Assembly (NCBI GenBank): GCA_902168185.1
Contig: CABHOV010000047.1
Location: 1-64,000, forward strand
Source: an uncultured Bacteroides sp.
GTDB lineage: Bacteria > Bacteroidota > Bacteroidia > Cytophagales > Cyclobacteriaceae
Direction of reading: 5' to 3'
DNA length: 64,000 nt
Shown here: one piece after another, positions 54,757-62,905 of the stretch
How the letters are laid out: every line of letters begins with the position of its first letter
Numbering within the stretch: the first letter of the stretch is position 1
The notes under the pieces: model-generated
Told to the model about the DNA's origin: nothing
The model's database searches: none
The model's input: the letters and a program-made list of their open reading frames with translations, nothing else
Program-made: the position numbers and the translations under genes

Positions 54757-55065
54757 TTACTTGGGATTATGCCAATCCTGGTTCCAGATGTCAGTATACT
54801 TTTCGGGGTGTGCTTTAAACTCTGCATGTACATACGGGCATAGCGCGATCACTTTAAGATTATGCTCCCTCACATAATCCACCATGGTCGACAATAACTT
54901 TGCCGCTATCCCCTGGCCGCGCAATTTCTCCGACACTTGGGTGTGATATACTGTTAAGTTTGGTCCTACTATACTGATCACCATTTCGGCAAGTCGTTCG
55001 TCACCATCTTTTACAAAAAATGATCCCCGCCCATGACTGGTTATTTCGAACTGAATATCGCTCAT
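54757..55065 (-). CDS. GNAT-related N-acetyltransferase (YjdJ/NATD1-like)
   Basis: About 102 residues from the ATG at 55065 (MSDIQFEITSHGRG); the frame is open to 55197, but the extra 44 residues are not like the family. The short GNAT fold is recognised by NLTVYHTQVSEKLRGQGIAAKLLSTMVDYVREHNLKVIALCPYV, where RGQGIA is the acetyl-CoA pyrophosphate loop, and the end AEFKAHPEKYTDIW. This group (Gcn5-related, about 90-100 residues) has no settled substrate. It converges with the SiaC-like gene with about 17 bases between stops. Confidence 0.85.
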   Translation of the reverse strand: MSDIQFEITSHGRGSFFVKDGDERLAEMVISIVGPNLTVYHTQVSEKLRGQGIAAKLLSTMVDYVREHNLKVIALCPYVHAEFKAHPEKYTDIWNQDWHNPK

Positions 55066-55324
55066 ACGTTCTGATTTACTCCGCGACAATTTAAACACAT
55101 TTCGTTTAACAGAGGAATACAGCTGATCATTAATTGATAACGATTTACAAATAACAAATACAACATTACAGCTCCTTTGGAGATAACGATGCCACACTCA
55201 ACATAGGAAAAATTATTAATGAAGACTTCCAAACCAGTCCTCTCCTCCCATATGTCAAACGTATGGCCGGTGTAGGTATATATGCATCATAGAATCTACA
55301 TACAACCATTCTTCCCACTTCCTA

Positions 55325-55870
55325 CTATCCGGAAATAAGATATGCCGGACTGTAAGCATTTAGTCCCTTGATTATATTTTTAGTGTGGCCAGTTAATGTG
55401 AGGTTCAAAATATCTTCGTCCGAGCTATCTACCCATAGACCGTTAACTTTTTCTTTGATAAATCTCGAGTGGCCGCGAAATATCTCTATGCCGCATTTTT
55501 CATAGAATGCGCGGCTTGACAAATCACAAAAGCCAATGGCTTCAATACCTCTTTCCTGCAAGTAGTCGAGTATACTTTTAATAAGCAGCGAGCCATGACC
55601 TATTCTTGGCTTCTGGGAAACAAATCCAACCAATTCTGCGATTGTATGAACAGAGTCTGATATGGAGATTTGAAAATTATAGTTTATGCGCGAGACGGAC
55701 AATACCGTTGCAGTTTCATCAACAAGCATGTGAAATTCATTATTGTAAAACAGGTCAACGAATTCAGAATGTGTCAAATGCAACCACTCTTCGATCTGCC
55801 ACAACTGCAGAATTGCGGCCGATTGAGATAATGAGAGTTCAGAGGGCTTCTTTACAACATACGAAGTCAT
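55325..55870 (-). CDS. Probable GNAT-fold acetyltransferase-like protein
   Basis: A 181-residue protein. The middle is GNAT-like: VGFVSQKPRIGHGSLLIKSILDYLQERGIEAIGFCD, in which RIGHGSLLI could be a degenerate acetyl-CoA loop (R-x-G-x-G), followed by SRAFYEKCGIEIF as in the fourth motif of such enzymes. The N-terminal segment (LQLWQIEEWLHLTHSEFVDLF) is less typical. It looks like a divergent member whose substrate is unknown. It is transcribed leftward like the GNAT gene before it, with about 260 bases between them, and upstream is a 450-base gene-poor stretch. Confidence 0.6.
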   Translation of the reverse strand: MTSYVVKKPSELSLSQSAAILQLWQIEEWLHLTHSEFVDLFYNNEFHMLVDETATVLSVSRINYNFQISISDSVHTIAELVGFVSQKPRIGHGSLLIKSILDYLQERGIEAIGFCDLSSRAFYEKCGIEIFRGHSRFIKEKVNGLWVDSSDEDILNLTLTGHTKNIIKGLNAYSPAYLISG

Positions 55871-56321
55871 ATCATCTTATTGAGGATCAAAGATGCAACA
55901 GAAAATAATATAGCTAGTCAAAAATTATTAAACATCCCACAGAAGAGATTCGCCTAGGTTAGCATACGAAAAAAACAGAATTTTCTATCCCTAATTTTCA
56001 TGATAATATCATTGATTCTCAGTGTCATAAATTGAAGGTATTGACATATAGGTAATGGAAATCTCGTTTTTTAATTGCTTGATCCGAAAGGGTAGATTTC
56101 CAGCAAAACAGCTCTCGTGGACCTACCGGTGGTATAGAGTTGAACTGGCCACAACATGATCCGAATATTTAAATTGCAAGATAAAGTAGCCGGATTTTGT
56201 TTAATCCGAAATGGATTTTTAGTATAAATTAAACGACTTAAAACAAATCCTGTACAGATCAAGCCTGCTATAATAGTTCGTTATTTCCAATATATTTAAA
56301 TTATACTTTGTACATAGTCAT
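55871..56321. other. Intergenic region, no confident gene
   Basis: About 450 A/T-rich bases between divergent genes. The only frame of note (leftward 56071-56262) has no protein-like features. No hairpin, tRNA or repeat stands out. Confidence 0.5.
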
Positions 56322-56810
56322 ATGAAGATTGTTGTCGGTTCTATACTGGTGTTGATGTATTTGTTATCGGTTTTGTTCCTCCCGGTATCCATTAAGCAGG
56401 TATTTAAAAGCATCGAAAATATTTCGGTATCGACCGAATACGTGATGAAGCGCATTAAGGTCGATTCAATTGTTGCCCATGATACTGAGACGAGCACTTA
56501 CTACTCGGTTTATAGTACCGGATTAGATCGGACTTTAGTTGTCACGGATCATGACAAAAATGTGCTTATTGGTAAGGAGAACGATGAACAGAATATTTCT
56601 CATATGTATGACTATATGCGAACGCACCAAGATTCGATATGGATATGGTACCATACGGAAGCTGAGTTAAAATATGCTCGTGTCGAGAGTCCTGCTTTTT
56701 CCAATAAGGAGGATCGGCTATATCTTTTTATAAGTCTTTCGGATGTTGTCGTGGCGATTGTAGGTACCATTTTGGTAATGCAGTATTCCAAAAAAAAGAA
56801 GACAGCATGA
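56322..56810 (+). CDS. Hypothetical membrane protein with two membrane helices (162 aa)
   Basis: A 162-residue protein. The N-terminal helix (IVVGSILVLMYLLSVLFLPVSI) and the C-terminal helix (YLFISLSDVVVAIVGTILVM) enclose a soluble, probably extracytoplasmic domain of about 100 residues, with a Lys-rich cytoplasmic tail (QYSKKKKTA). The domain shows alternating beta-like segments (STEYVMKRIKVDSIV, TYYSVYSTGLDRTLVVTDHD, IWYHTEAELKYARVE). I do not recognise the family. It is followed about 200 bases later by the methyltransferase gene on the same strand; the two need not be linked. Confidence 0.6.
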   Translation: MKIVVGSILVLMYLLSVLFLPVSIKQVFKSIENISVSTEYVMKRIKVDSIVAHDTETSTYYSVYSTGLDRTLVVTDHDKNVLIGKENDEQNISHMYDYMRTHQDSIWIWYHTEAELKYARVESPAFSNKEDRLYLFISLSDVVVAIVGTILVMQYSKKKKTA

Positions 56811-57009
56811 AGTTTACGGAGGCTGTTTTGTTTTCACTAGAAACGTATGACCCAAGCTTTATTGAATTCTCTTTTCTTTACCCCCGACATTTATTTCATG
56901 GTAAATGAAATGGTATATTTAGTTGATCTTTAAGATCATGTAAAATGAAGAAACTAAATTCCCATACTCCACTTTGTCACTGGTGTGCGTAGCCTTGAAA
57001 TTGTCGTTT

Positions 57010-57813
57010 ATGAAAATGAAAAGAATACACCTCTTTGAGTTTGAAGATTTGTCCTGGTTTCCAAACTCGATGAGAGCAAGTCTGACCAGGCTTCTCTCGG
57101 TGATGCATAATATTTTGAACACACAAAAAGATGTAGCACAACTGATCCTCCGGTTGATTGATCATTCTGCCAAGCCCTCGATTATAGATTTGTGTTCTGG
57201 CAGTGGCGGTCCCATGCCTGGGGTTGCAACCTTGTTGAAAAATCATTATTCGATAAAGAATTTAACACTAACCTTAACAGATTTATACCCTGATAAAAAT
57301 CTGGCGGGCAAATTAAATAGTAACGATATTATATATTTACCTGCTCCGGTTGATGCCGCTAACGTACCCGTTACCTTGCAAGGTATCAGAACCATGATAT
57401 GCAGCTTTCATCACATGAAACCTGACACAGCGCGAAACATATTAGAAAATGCTAAGGACAGCAAACAGCCTATATGCATCTTTGAAATAAGCAATAATAG
57501 TTTTCCTGCATACTTGTGGTGGATCGCTATACCCTTCAACTTTATAACTGCATTTTTCATCACACCTTTAGCCAAGGGTCTAACCTGGCAGCAAATTTTA
57601 TTTACTTATATATTGCCGGTAATACCGCTTACTTTTGCCTGGGATGGTGCTGTGTCCAATGCACGCACGTATACACTACAGGATCTGGACATTCTTCTGG
57701 AAGGATTGTCTTCAAATAACTATCGTTGGGAGAAGGGAACGATCAGCGGCAAGTCAACAAAGCTATATTTACTAGGCTTCCCCATTCAAACCCATGAAAA
57801 AGTTATGAGTTGA
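57010..57813 (+). CDS. SAM-dependent methyltransferase-like protein with a hydrophobic insert
   Basis: About 267 residues from the ATG at 57010 (MKMKRIHLFEFED); the frame opens further at a TTG at 56974. The methyltransferase motif I is SIIDLCSGSGGPMPGVA (about residues 60-75) and motif II is LTLTDLYPDKN. The region with TMICSFHHMKPDTARNIL matches motif IV. After this comes a strongly hydrophobic stretch (PAYLWWIAIPFNFITAFFITPLAK ... ILFTYILPVIPLTFAWDG) of about 60 residues, enough for two membrane passes, before a soluble end (YTLQDLDILLEGL). So it may be membrane-attached and act on a lipid-like or hydrophobic substrate. The class is moderately sure, the substrate unknown. Confidence 0.75.
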   Translation: MKMKRIHLFEFEDLSWFPNSMRASLTRLLSVMHNILNTQKDVAQLILRLIDHSAKPSIIDLCSGSGGPMPGVATLLKNHYSIKNLTLTLTDLYPDKNLAGKLNSNDIIYLPAPVDAANVPVTLQGIRTMICSFHHMKPDTARNILENAKDSKQPICIFEISNNSFPAYLWWIAIPFNFITAFFITPLAKGLTWQQILFTYILPVIPLTFAWDGAVSNARTYTLQDLDILLEGLSSNNYRWEKGTISGKSTKLYLLGFPIQTHEKVMS

Positions 57814-57879
57814 ATGAAGAGGCGTTAGATTAACAATACAGAAAGCAAATTAGAGATTACTTCTTAAGCTAAAAGCACC

Positions 57880-58617
57880 ATGACGCATTACTCACATATA
57901 TATTACCGGATCATTTTATTAGTTACCATGTCGCTTGTATCCACGAAAGCAATAGCACAAAAGAACAGCCAACTGGTTCGGCTTGCTATCATTGAGGTTG
58001 ACACAGCCCACCTTGATGTATATAATAAATTCTTAAAGGAAGAAATTGAAGCTTCCATTGCAAAAGAACCGGGTGTAATTACCTTGTATGGAGTGGCAGA
58101 GAAGGAAAATCCGGAACGCGTTACACTTTTCGAAACCTATGCAGATTCAAGTGAGTACAAGTCTCATCTTGCTACGCCACATTTTCAAAAATATAAGCAA
58201 GGCACTCTTCAAATGGTAAAGCATCTTGAGCTACTGGAGACTCAGCCGATTCTTTATATCCGGAAACCTGGTCTTTCAAAAGCACCTGTTGATAATCTCT
58301 TCATACGGCTTATCAAAATGGAAATTGACTCAAAGGAGATTGACAACTTCAAGAGACTAGCACAAAGCGTGATGTTACCCGGACTCCAAAAAGAGCCGGG
58401 AGTTCTGGTGATGTATGCAGTGGCCAGCAAGAAAGAACCAACCAAGTTCAGTATACTGGAAGTATATGCAGACTCAGCATCATACAAATCACATCTAAAT
58501 ACATTGCATTTTCTAAAGTATAAAAAGGAGTCAGAAAAAATGATAAAGTCATTAACGATGATTGATGTAAAGCCTATCGCACTCGGGGCAAAGCCACAAG
58601 AAAGCAGAAAGCGGTAA
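57880..58617 (+). CDS. Secreted protein with two antibiotic-biosynthesis-monooxygenase-like (ABM) domains
   Basis: A 245-residue protein. The signal peptide ends before QKNSQLVRLA. Two related domains follow (about residues 30-130 and 140-235), sharing LxIxVD / IKMEIDS starts, KEPGVITLYGVAEKENPERV against KEPGVLVMYAVASKKEPTKF, and ETYADSSEYKSHLATPHFQKYK against EVYADSASYKSHLNTLHFLKYK. ABM domains act as dimeric ferredoxin-like folds, so the duplication may build a pseudo-dimer in one chain. Most ABM enzymes are cytosolic quinol monooxygenases; export is unusual. The enzymatic role remains to be shown, but the family match is good. Confidence 0.82.
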   Translation: MTHYSHIYYRIILLVTMSLVSTKAIAQKNSQLVRLAIIEVDTAHLDVYNKFLKEEIEASIAKEPGVITLYGVAEKENPERVTLFETYADSSEYKSHLATPHFQKYKQGTLQMVKHLELLETQPILYIRKPGLSKAPVDNLFIRLIKMEIDSKEIDNFKRLAQSVMLPGLQKEPGVLVMYAVASKKEPTKFSILEVYADSASYKSHLNTLHFLKYKKESEKMIKSLTMIDVKPIALGAKPQESRKR

Positions 58618-58811
58618 TCTCCTGAAATGAAAATATAAGCCTGAAACATGCGCTATATTTACGCACTTTAAAAAGTGAGCAAGCTACTCTGCTCGCGCAA
58701 AGCAACCTGAACAATGATTTATTTACCTCAAACTTTTTATAGCAAACGTTGGAGCAATAGGAAATAATGAAACATTGACTTGGGAACATAGAAGATTGAA
58801 TTACCAAATTT

Positions 58812-59357
58812 ATGAAGATAGAATTGACGCAAACAATGAACGACTTAATTTCATTTTATCAATTTCACCACTGGTACTCGGACGAAAGGAAAAATTTCAG
58901 AATTAAGACAAGGCTAAGTTGGGGGATTATAACGGCTATTCCTTTTGCGTTAATTATCCTTAATGTTGATAGTGGGCGAGTAACTTCAACATTTGGACTG
59001 GTACTATATGGCCTTTTCTTTTTCGCATTGGGTTTTATTGGTATTAAGCATCTAGCATTAAGTGACTGGAGAGGTGTCGCAATTAAGATTGCTAATGATA
59101 ACGACAATAGTGAATTCATGGGACCTAAGACGCTTGAGTTTACGAATGACAAAATTGCTTGGACAAGTCAATGGGGACAAGGACAAAGTGTAATTGAAAC
59201 AATTAAGAAAGTAAAGTCAGACAACAAATATTACTACTTATACAATACTTCATTTAGTGCCTACATAATTCCGAGGACAGTTTTAAAAACAGAAGACGAA
59301 GTGAATGAATTTGAGAGTATAGTGAAAAATTATGGTCAACGGGCTAAAACATTATAG
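58812..59357 (+). CDS. YcxB-like membrane protein
   Basis: A 181-residue protein. It starts MKIELTQTMNDLISFYQFHHW and has two adjacent membrane helices (about 37-52 and 60-80). The soluble C-terminal part contains KTLEFTNDKIAWTSQWGQGQSVIETIKKVKSDNKYYYLYNTSFSAYIIPRTVL, the pattern of the YcxB-like C-terminal domain (small PH-like fold) with unknown function. Its codons look more A/T-rich, and the TATA bias found elsewhere in the window is not evident here (about four copies in 546 bases), so it may be a recent arrival. No partner gene is visible. Confidence 0.72.
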   Translation: MKIELTQTMNDLISFYQFHHWYSDERKNFRIKTRLSWGIITAIPFALIILNVDSGRVTSTFGLVLYGLFFFALGFIGIKHLALSDWRGVAIKIANDNDNSEFMGPKTLEFTNDKIAWTSQWGQGQSVIETIKKVKSDNKYYYLYNTSFSAYIIPRTVLKTEDEVNEFESIVKNYGQRAKTL

Positions 59358-59445
59358 CGTTGATCACGCAGTGAATATATACAGAAGTGATCTTACACTT
59401 TTTTTACGCTGTCGCTTCATTCCAACCAACCTATAACCTTGCCCC

Positions 59446-60905
59446 ATGAACTATCTTCATCGCCTGCCCTCCTATTTCGCATGGTTTGCCTTTTGCGCTT
59501 TGATTGGATGTTCTGAAAAAAAAGATCTACCAGGACCAGTCAAAATTTCAATCCATGATCCCTACTTGTATAAAACTATACGAGTCTTTGCATATAAGAG
59601 TCTGGATCAGGTTGATTTAGCGTATCCAAAAATCGATGCTGGAGGGAACGTTTCTATGAAATTTACCTTGCGGAGACCAACCTTTGCCTTTATACAGCTA
59701 GGCGACAAATACAGTGAAGTATACTTAGCCGCAAAGACCGACATCATGGTATCCGGTGATGAAGATGCCCCTGAAAAGCCATTGCACTTTTCAGGTCACG
59801 GTGGTGACTTGTCCAACTACCTGGCGCATAGTGCTCTTATTACAGAACAAATAAAAGCGAAGAGCGGTAACTATATAACTCAACTAGAACCACCTGCCTT
59901 TTTACAGCGGTACGACTCATTAAAGGCGGCTTTAACACATTTTTGCGATGCCTATATCGATAGCCTTCATCCGTCAGCTGATATTGCGGATTTACTGAAA
60001 AAGAAAAATGATCTCAAGCTTCTCGCCCTTGCGTTGGAGTATACATATACTCTTCAAACGAAAGCGTTATCGGCAGAGAGTGGTGTAAAGAAATTTATAC
60101 TACCCGATCGGCTTCAGCAGGCAATTAAGGATATACCTTTTGATCCGGTTTTCCTGAAGCTGGGTATATTCGATTATCAGATGATATTGCTTATGTATCT
60201 GCATACAAAAATTTATAGCCCTATATGCTTCCAGGATGCCTCAGTGAAACCGAAGTATATTGAAAGCAAAGCGGACCTCGAATTAAAGAACGGTGACTAC
60301 CCAGCGGAGGTCAAAGAATACCTGATCGCTTTAAATGTTAATCACTGGCTGAACACAACCGGCATTACACCTTCTGTCGATTCAATCCTTGCTTCGTTTA
60401 AAAATACCTATAGCGATTCCAAACACTTGCCCGCCCTACAGAAGAGTTATGATGACTGGCTGACAATCACACCTGGCAAAATGGCCCCGGACATTGCAGG
60501 CACAACCATAGATGGCATGCCTGTTTCGCTGCGTGACTTATCGGGAAAGGAAAGGTAGTATATATTGATGTCTGGGCAACGTGGTGTAAGCCTTGCCGTG
60601 AGGAAATTCCGCATGCCAAACGGCTTCAGAAAAAATTCGCTGGTAATAGCAACATTGTGTTTCTGAATGTTTCTGTTGATGCCGATCTGCGAGCCTGGAT
60701 AAAAATGATCGAAGGCGACACGGAATGGGAAGGTATACACATCAACCAGACACAAGAACAAAGACAAGCGCTATGGAAGAGCTATAAAATGTATGAAGTG
60801 CCCACCTATATTATAATTGATCGCGCTGGAAAAATTGTAAGTGTACAAGCTAAAAAACCATCCGATCCCGAATTACAAGATGAATTAAAAGCGCTGTTAA
60901 AATAA
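59446..60905 (+). pseudogene. TlpA-like thioredoxin-fold lipoprotein, frameshifted by a 5-bp tandem duplication
   Basis: The first frame (59446-60558) encodes a lipoprotein (lipobox LIGC), a DUF4369-like/AhpC-TSA N-terminal region and then stops at ISLRDLSGKER. The rest continues in another frame from about 60556: VVYIDVWATWCKPCREEIPHAK with the redox motif WCKPC, then NVSVDADLRAWIKMI, YEVPTYIIIDRAGKIVS and a normal end at 60905. At the break the DNA has AAAGG twice (60546-60550 and 60551-60555). Removing one copy gives an uninterrupted 484-residue protein reading LSGKVVYIDVWATWC. Full-length homologues are membrane-anchored disulfide reductases in the periplasm. It is therefore a very recent loss of function, a slippage-switched gene, or an assembly error. 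Confidence 0.88.
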
Positions 60906-60910
60906 AGGCT

Positions 60911-61870
60911 CTATATTTTAATAGTGATGCTTTTGCCATCGCTACCATCTACTGCTGTCTTATTACGGGATTTAGGTAACTGCGACACTTTGTAGTCAGC
61001 AATCAATGCAGGATCACCAAATATATAGAATAGCTTTTCTCTCAATGTTTGTGCCTGTAGTACATCCTTAATCATGTCGACATATTCGTGGAAGTTGATA
61101 TGTAGCGGATTGTGTTTGGTTCCGATGTTGTGGGTAACGCCATATTGAACTATAACTTCTTCCGGTTGATAGGTTCCAAACATTCTGTCCCAAAAAATGA
61201 ATGTAGCTGCAAAATTCTTGTTGATGTACTGCGACTGCGATCCATGGTGGACACGGTGATTAGACGGGGTTGCAAAAATATACTCAATCCAGGGATGAAG
61301 TTTTCGGATATACTCTGTGTGTACCCAGAATTGAAATAAAACAGCAATTTGGTTGGTTAAAAATATAATAACCGGATGAAACCCGATCAACGCCACAGGT
61401 AGTATAAATATAATTTTTACGTATTGTACCCAGCTCAAGCGGAAAGATACTGTAAGATTATACTGCTCCCCCGAATGATGAGGGATGTGAGATGCCCAAA
61501 AGAATCGAATATGATGTGAAATGCGATGTGTCCAGTAACTACAAAAGTCGAATATAATATAGCAAGGAATAAACGTCCACCAGTTTAATTCCATACGCCA
61601 CGGCACCAGGTTATAGACCAACACAAACAAGAAAAAGAGAAGGGTTTTAATACAAACGCCGATGGCGACATTGCCCAAGCCTACAAGAATGGATCCTATC
61701 GTCTCTTTGGTCTTATAGTAATTTCTTTTTTGATGCGCCGATACGAGATACTCGATTAGTACGAAAAGAAACATGACCGGTGCTGCATAAACGATAACAT
61801 TCGGAGAGCTTTTTTCGAGCGTCTCCAAATCTTGCAGCGAAAGCTCGGCTGCTCCAAACAATTCATCCAT
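60911..61870 (-). CDS. Sterol desaturase / fatty-acid hydroxylase family membrane enzyme
   Basis: A 319-residue integral membrane protein with 4-6 helices and the histidine motifs of the di-iron fatty acid hydroxylase superfamily: WTHRISHH (about residue 113), ASHIPHHS (about 127), a further FWVHTE (about 182) and PSNHRVHHG (about 205). These bind the di-iron site that hydroxylates or desaturates lipid substrates (sterols, hopanoids, carotenoids or fatty acids). A C-terminal tail follows. It converges with the broken TlpA-like gene with only about 5 bases between ends. Substrate cannot be deduced from the sequence. Confidence 0.9.
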   Translation of the reverse strand: MDELFGAAELSLQDLETLEKSSPNVIVYAAPVMFLFVLIEYLVSAHQKRNYYKTKETIGSILVGLGNVAIGVCIKTLLFFLFVLVYNLVPWRMELNWWTFIPCYIIFDFCSYWTHRISHHIRFFWASHIPHHSGEQYNLTVSFRLSWVQYVKIIFILPVALIGFHPVIIFLTNQIAVLFQFWVHTEYIRKLHPWIEYIFATPSNHRVHHGSQSQYINKNFAATFIFWDRMFGTYQPEEVIVQYGVTHNIGTKHNPLHINFHEYVDMIKDVLQAQTLREKLFYIFGDPALIADYKVSQLPKSRNKTAVDGSDGKSITIKI

Positions 61871-61890
61871 TTCGTGGGGGTGTTAAGTTG

Positions 61891-61941
61891 TAGTATTATA
61901 ATACTCTCTATAATACTATGCCGGTCTATCAATGACCGGCA
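61891..61941. terminator. Two adjacent hairpins upstream of the sterol-desaturase-family gene
   Basis: A 10-bp inverted repeat (61891-61900 with 61909-61918, TAGTATTATA and TATAATACTA) is followed directly by a second hairpin (61919-61926 TGCCGGTC with 61934-61941 GACCGGCA). They lie about 20-70 bases upstream of the leftward enzyme gene and beyond the 3' end of the leftward MEDS gene. The second stem could act as terminator for the MEDS/kinase operon; the first could be regulatory. Confidence 0.55.
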
Positions 61942-62248
61942 GTTTCATCTACAGATATGAAGCACTTGAAAATTCATTCCATAACAAGCATTAATCATTA
62001 GGCTTAAAAGGAACAAGTTTAGTTAAGAGGCCATTTATCTACATTACTTACAGACAAAATCTGTCTTTCATGTTACAAACGAATCTGCTTCGTATTTATT
62101 AGGCTTCTTACAAAGATTATCTATAAATATACACAACTGTGTGCGTTTGGCATAATGATAGAACATCATTATGCCTTTATATCAAGCCGGTATTAAAAGC
62201 CGGAACATATGTAGTATAGCTTCGGAGGCTACAACGCCAACCTATATA
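61942..62248. other. Intergenic region, no confident gene
   Basis: About 305 A/T-rich bases downstream of the MEDS gene. A short stretch around 62150-62200 has the repeated-looking TTTATATCAAGCCGGTATTA, but no gene, tRNA or strong repeat was seen. Confidence 0.5.
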
Positions 62249-62905
62249 TTAGCCAACTGTTTTTTGCGTAATCGTCCTGTACGAAATGTTACCGGTTCCC
62301 TCTTCGCTGGTTGTAATCATTTTAGAGTGAGTGCCGCAGATATGCATTACCGATTCAGTTGCATCCTGCGTAAAACCGTTTTGCGGATAGGCACAGAACA
62401 AGCAGAATGCCTGTGTCTCGCAGAACTTATTCCAGAGCTGCTCCAGTCTTACCGTTGCCCCCACATGCCCCCTCGCCCAAAGAACTGCTACCATTTCGCC
62501 AAAGGCGCGAACCGGACGTCCTCCAAGTCTAGCGTTGGTAATGATATCGGAAACCAAATGCAGAAAAAGCGTTTCGTCAGGCCAGTCGTTCACCATGAAC
62601 TTGGAAAGCGTTGCCTCTGCGTCCAGCGGAATATACAACTCGTTTTCAGATGTAACATCAAATCCGGCGAGCTCCAATTTATAGTTTAAGGCCCGCAAGT
62701 GGGACGGCGTGGCAATAACAATTACACATTCTCCCGCATTTATACCACTCGCCACAAACCCCAGTAACAACTCTAAAAAGCTATCATCTGTTTCATAGAT
62801 TTGAACCACATGGTCGCAAGGCGCTATCTCAGCCCAGAAGACATCGCTGTTTTTTTTCTGCCAATCATTATTCGCTTGAAGTGCTCCCATAATTTTAAAA
62901 TTCAT
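62249..62905 (-). CDS. MEDS-domain (DcmR-like sensory) protein
   Basis: About 218 residues from the ATG at 62905 (MNFKIMGALQ), with a second ATG at 62890 (MGALQANN) just after the kinase stop; the longer upstream frame is not needed. The MEDS domain fills nearly all of it: CDHVVQIYETDDSFLELLLGFVASGINAGECVIVIATPSH, LYIPLDAEATLSKFMVNDWPDETLF, ARLGGRPVRAFGEMVAVLWARGHVGATVRLEQLWNKFCETQAFCLFCAYP. This fold occurs in regulators of methanogens and methylotrophs and in kinases, where it senses small molecules. Here it stands alone and overlaps or touches the PAS kinase stop, so it is translationally coupled and may serve as its sensor or inhibitor. The ligand is unknown. Confidence 0.85.
   Translation of the reverse strand: MNFKIMGALQANNDWQKKNSDVFWAEIAPCDHVVQIYETDDSFLELLLGFVASGINAGECVIVIATPSHLRALNYKLELAGFDVTSENELYIPLDAEATLSKFMVNDWPDETLFLHLVSDIITNARLGGRPVRAFGEMVAVLWARGHVGATVRLEQLWNKFCETQAFCLFCAYPQNGFTQDATESVMHICGTHSKMITTSEEGTGNISYRTITQKTVG

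Noticed and set aside
56071-56262. Leftward 63-codon frame in an A/T-rich gap
   Set aside because: No motif, no neighbour link, composition like random sequence.
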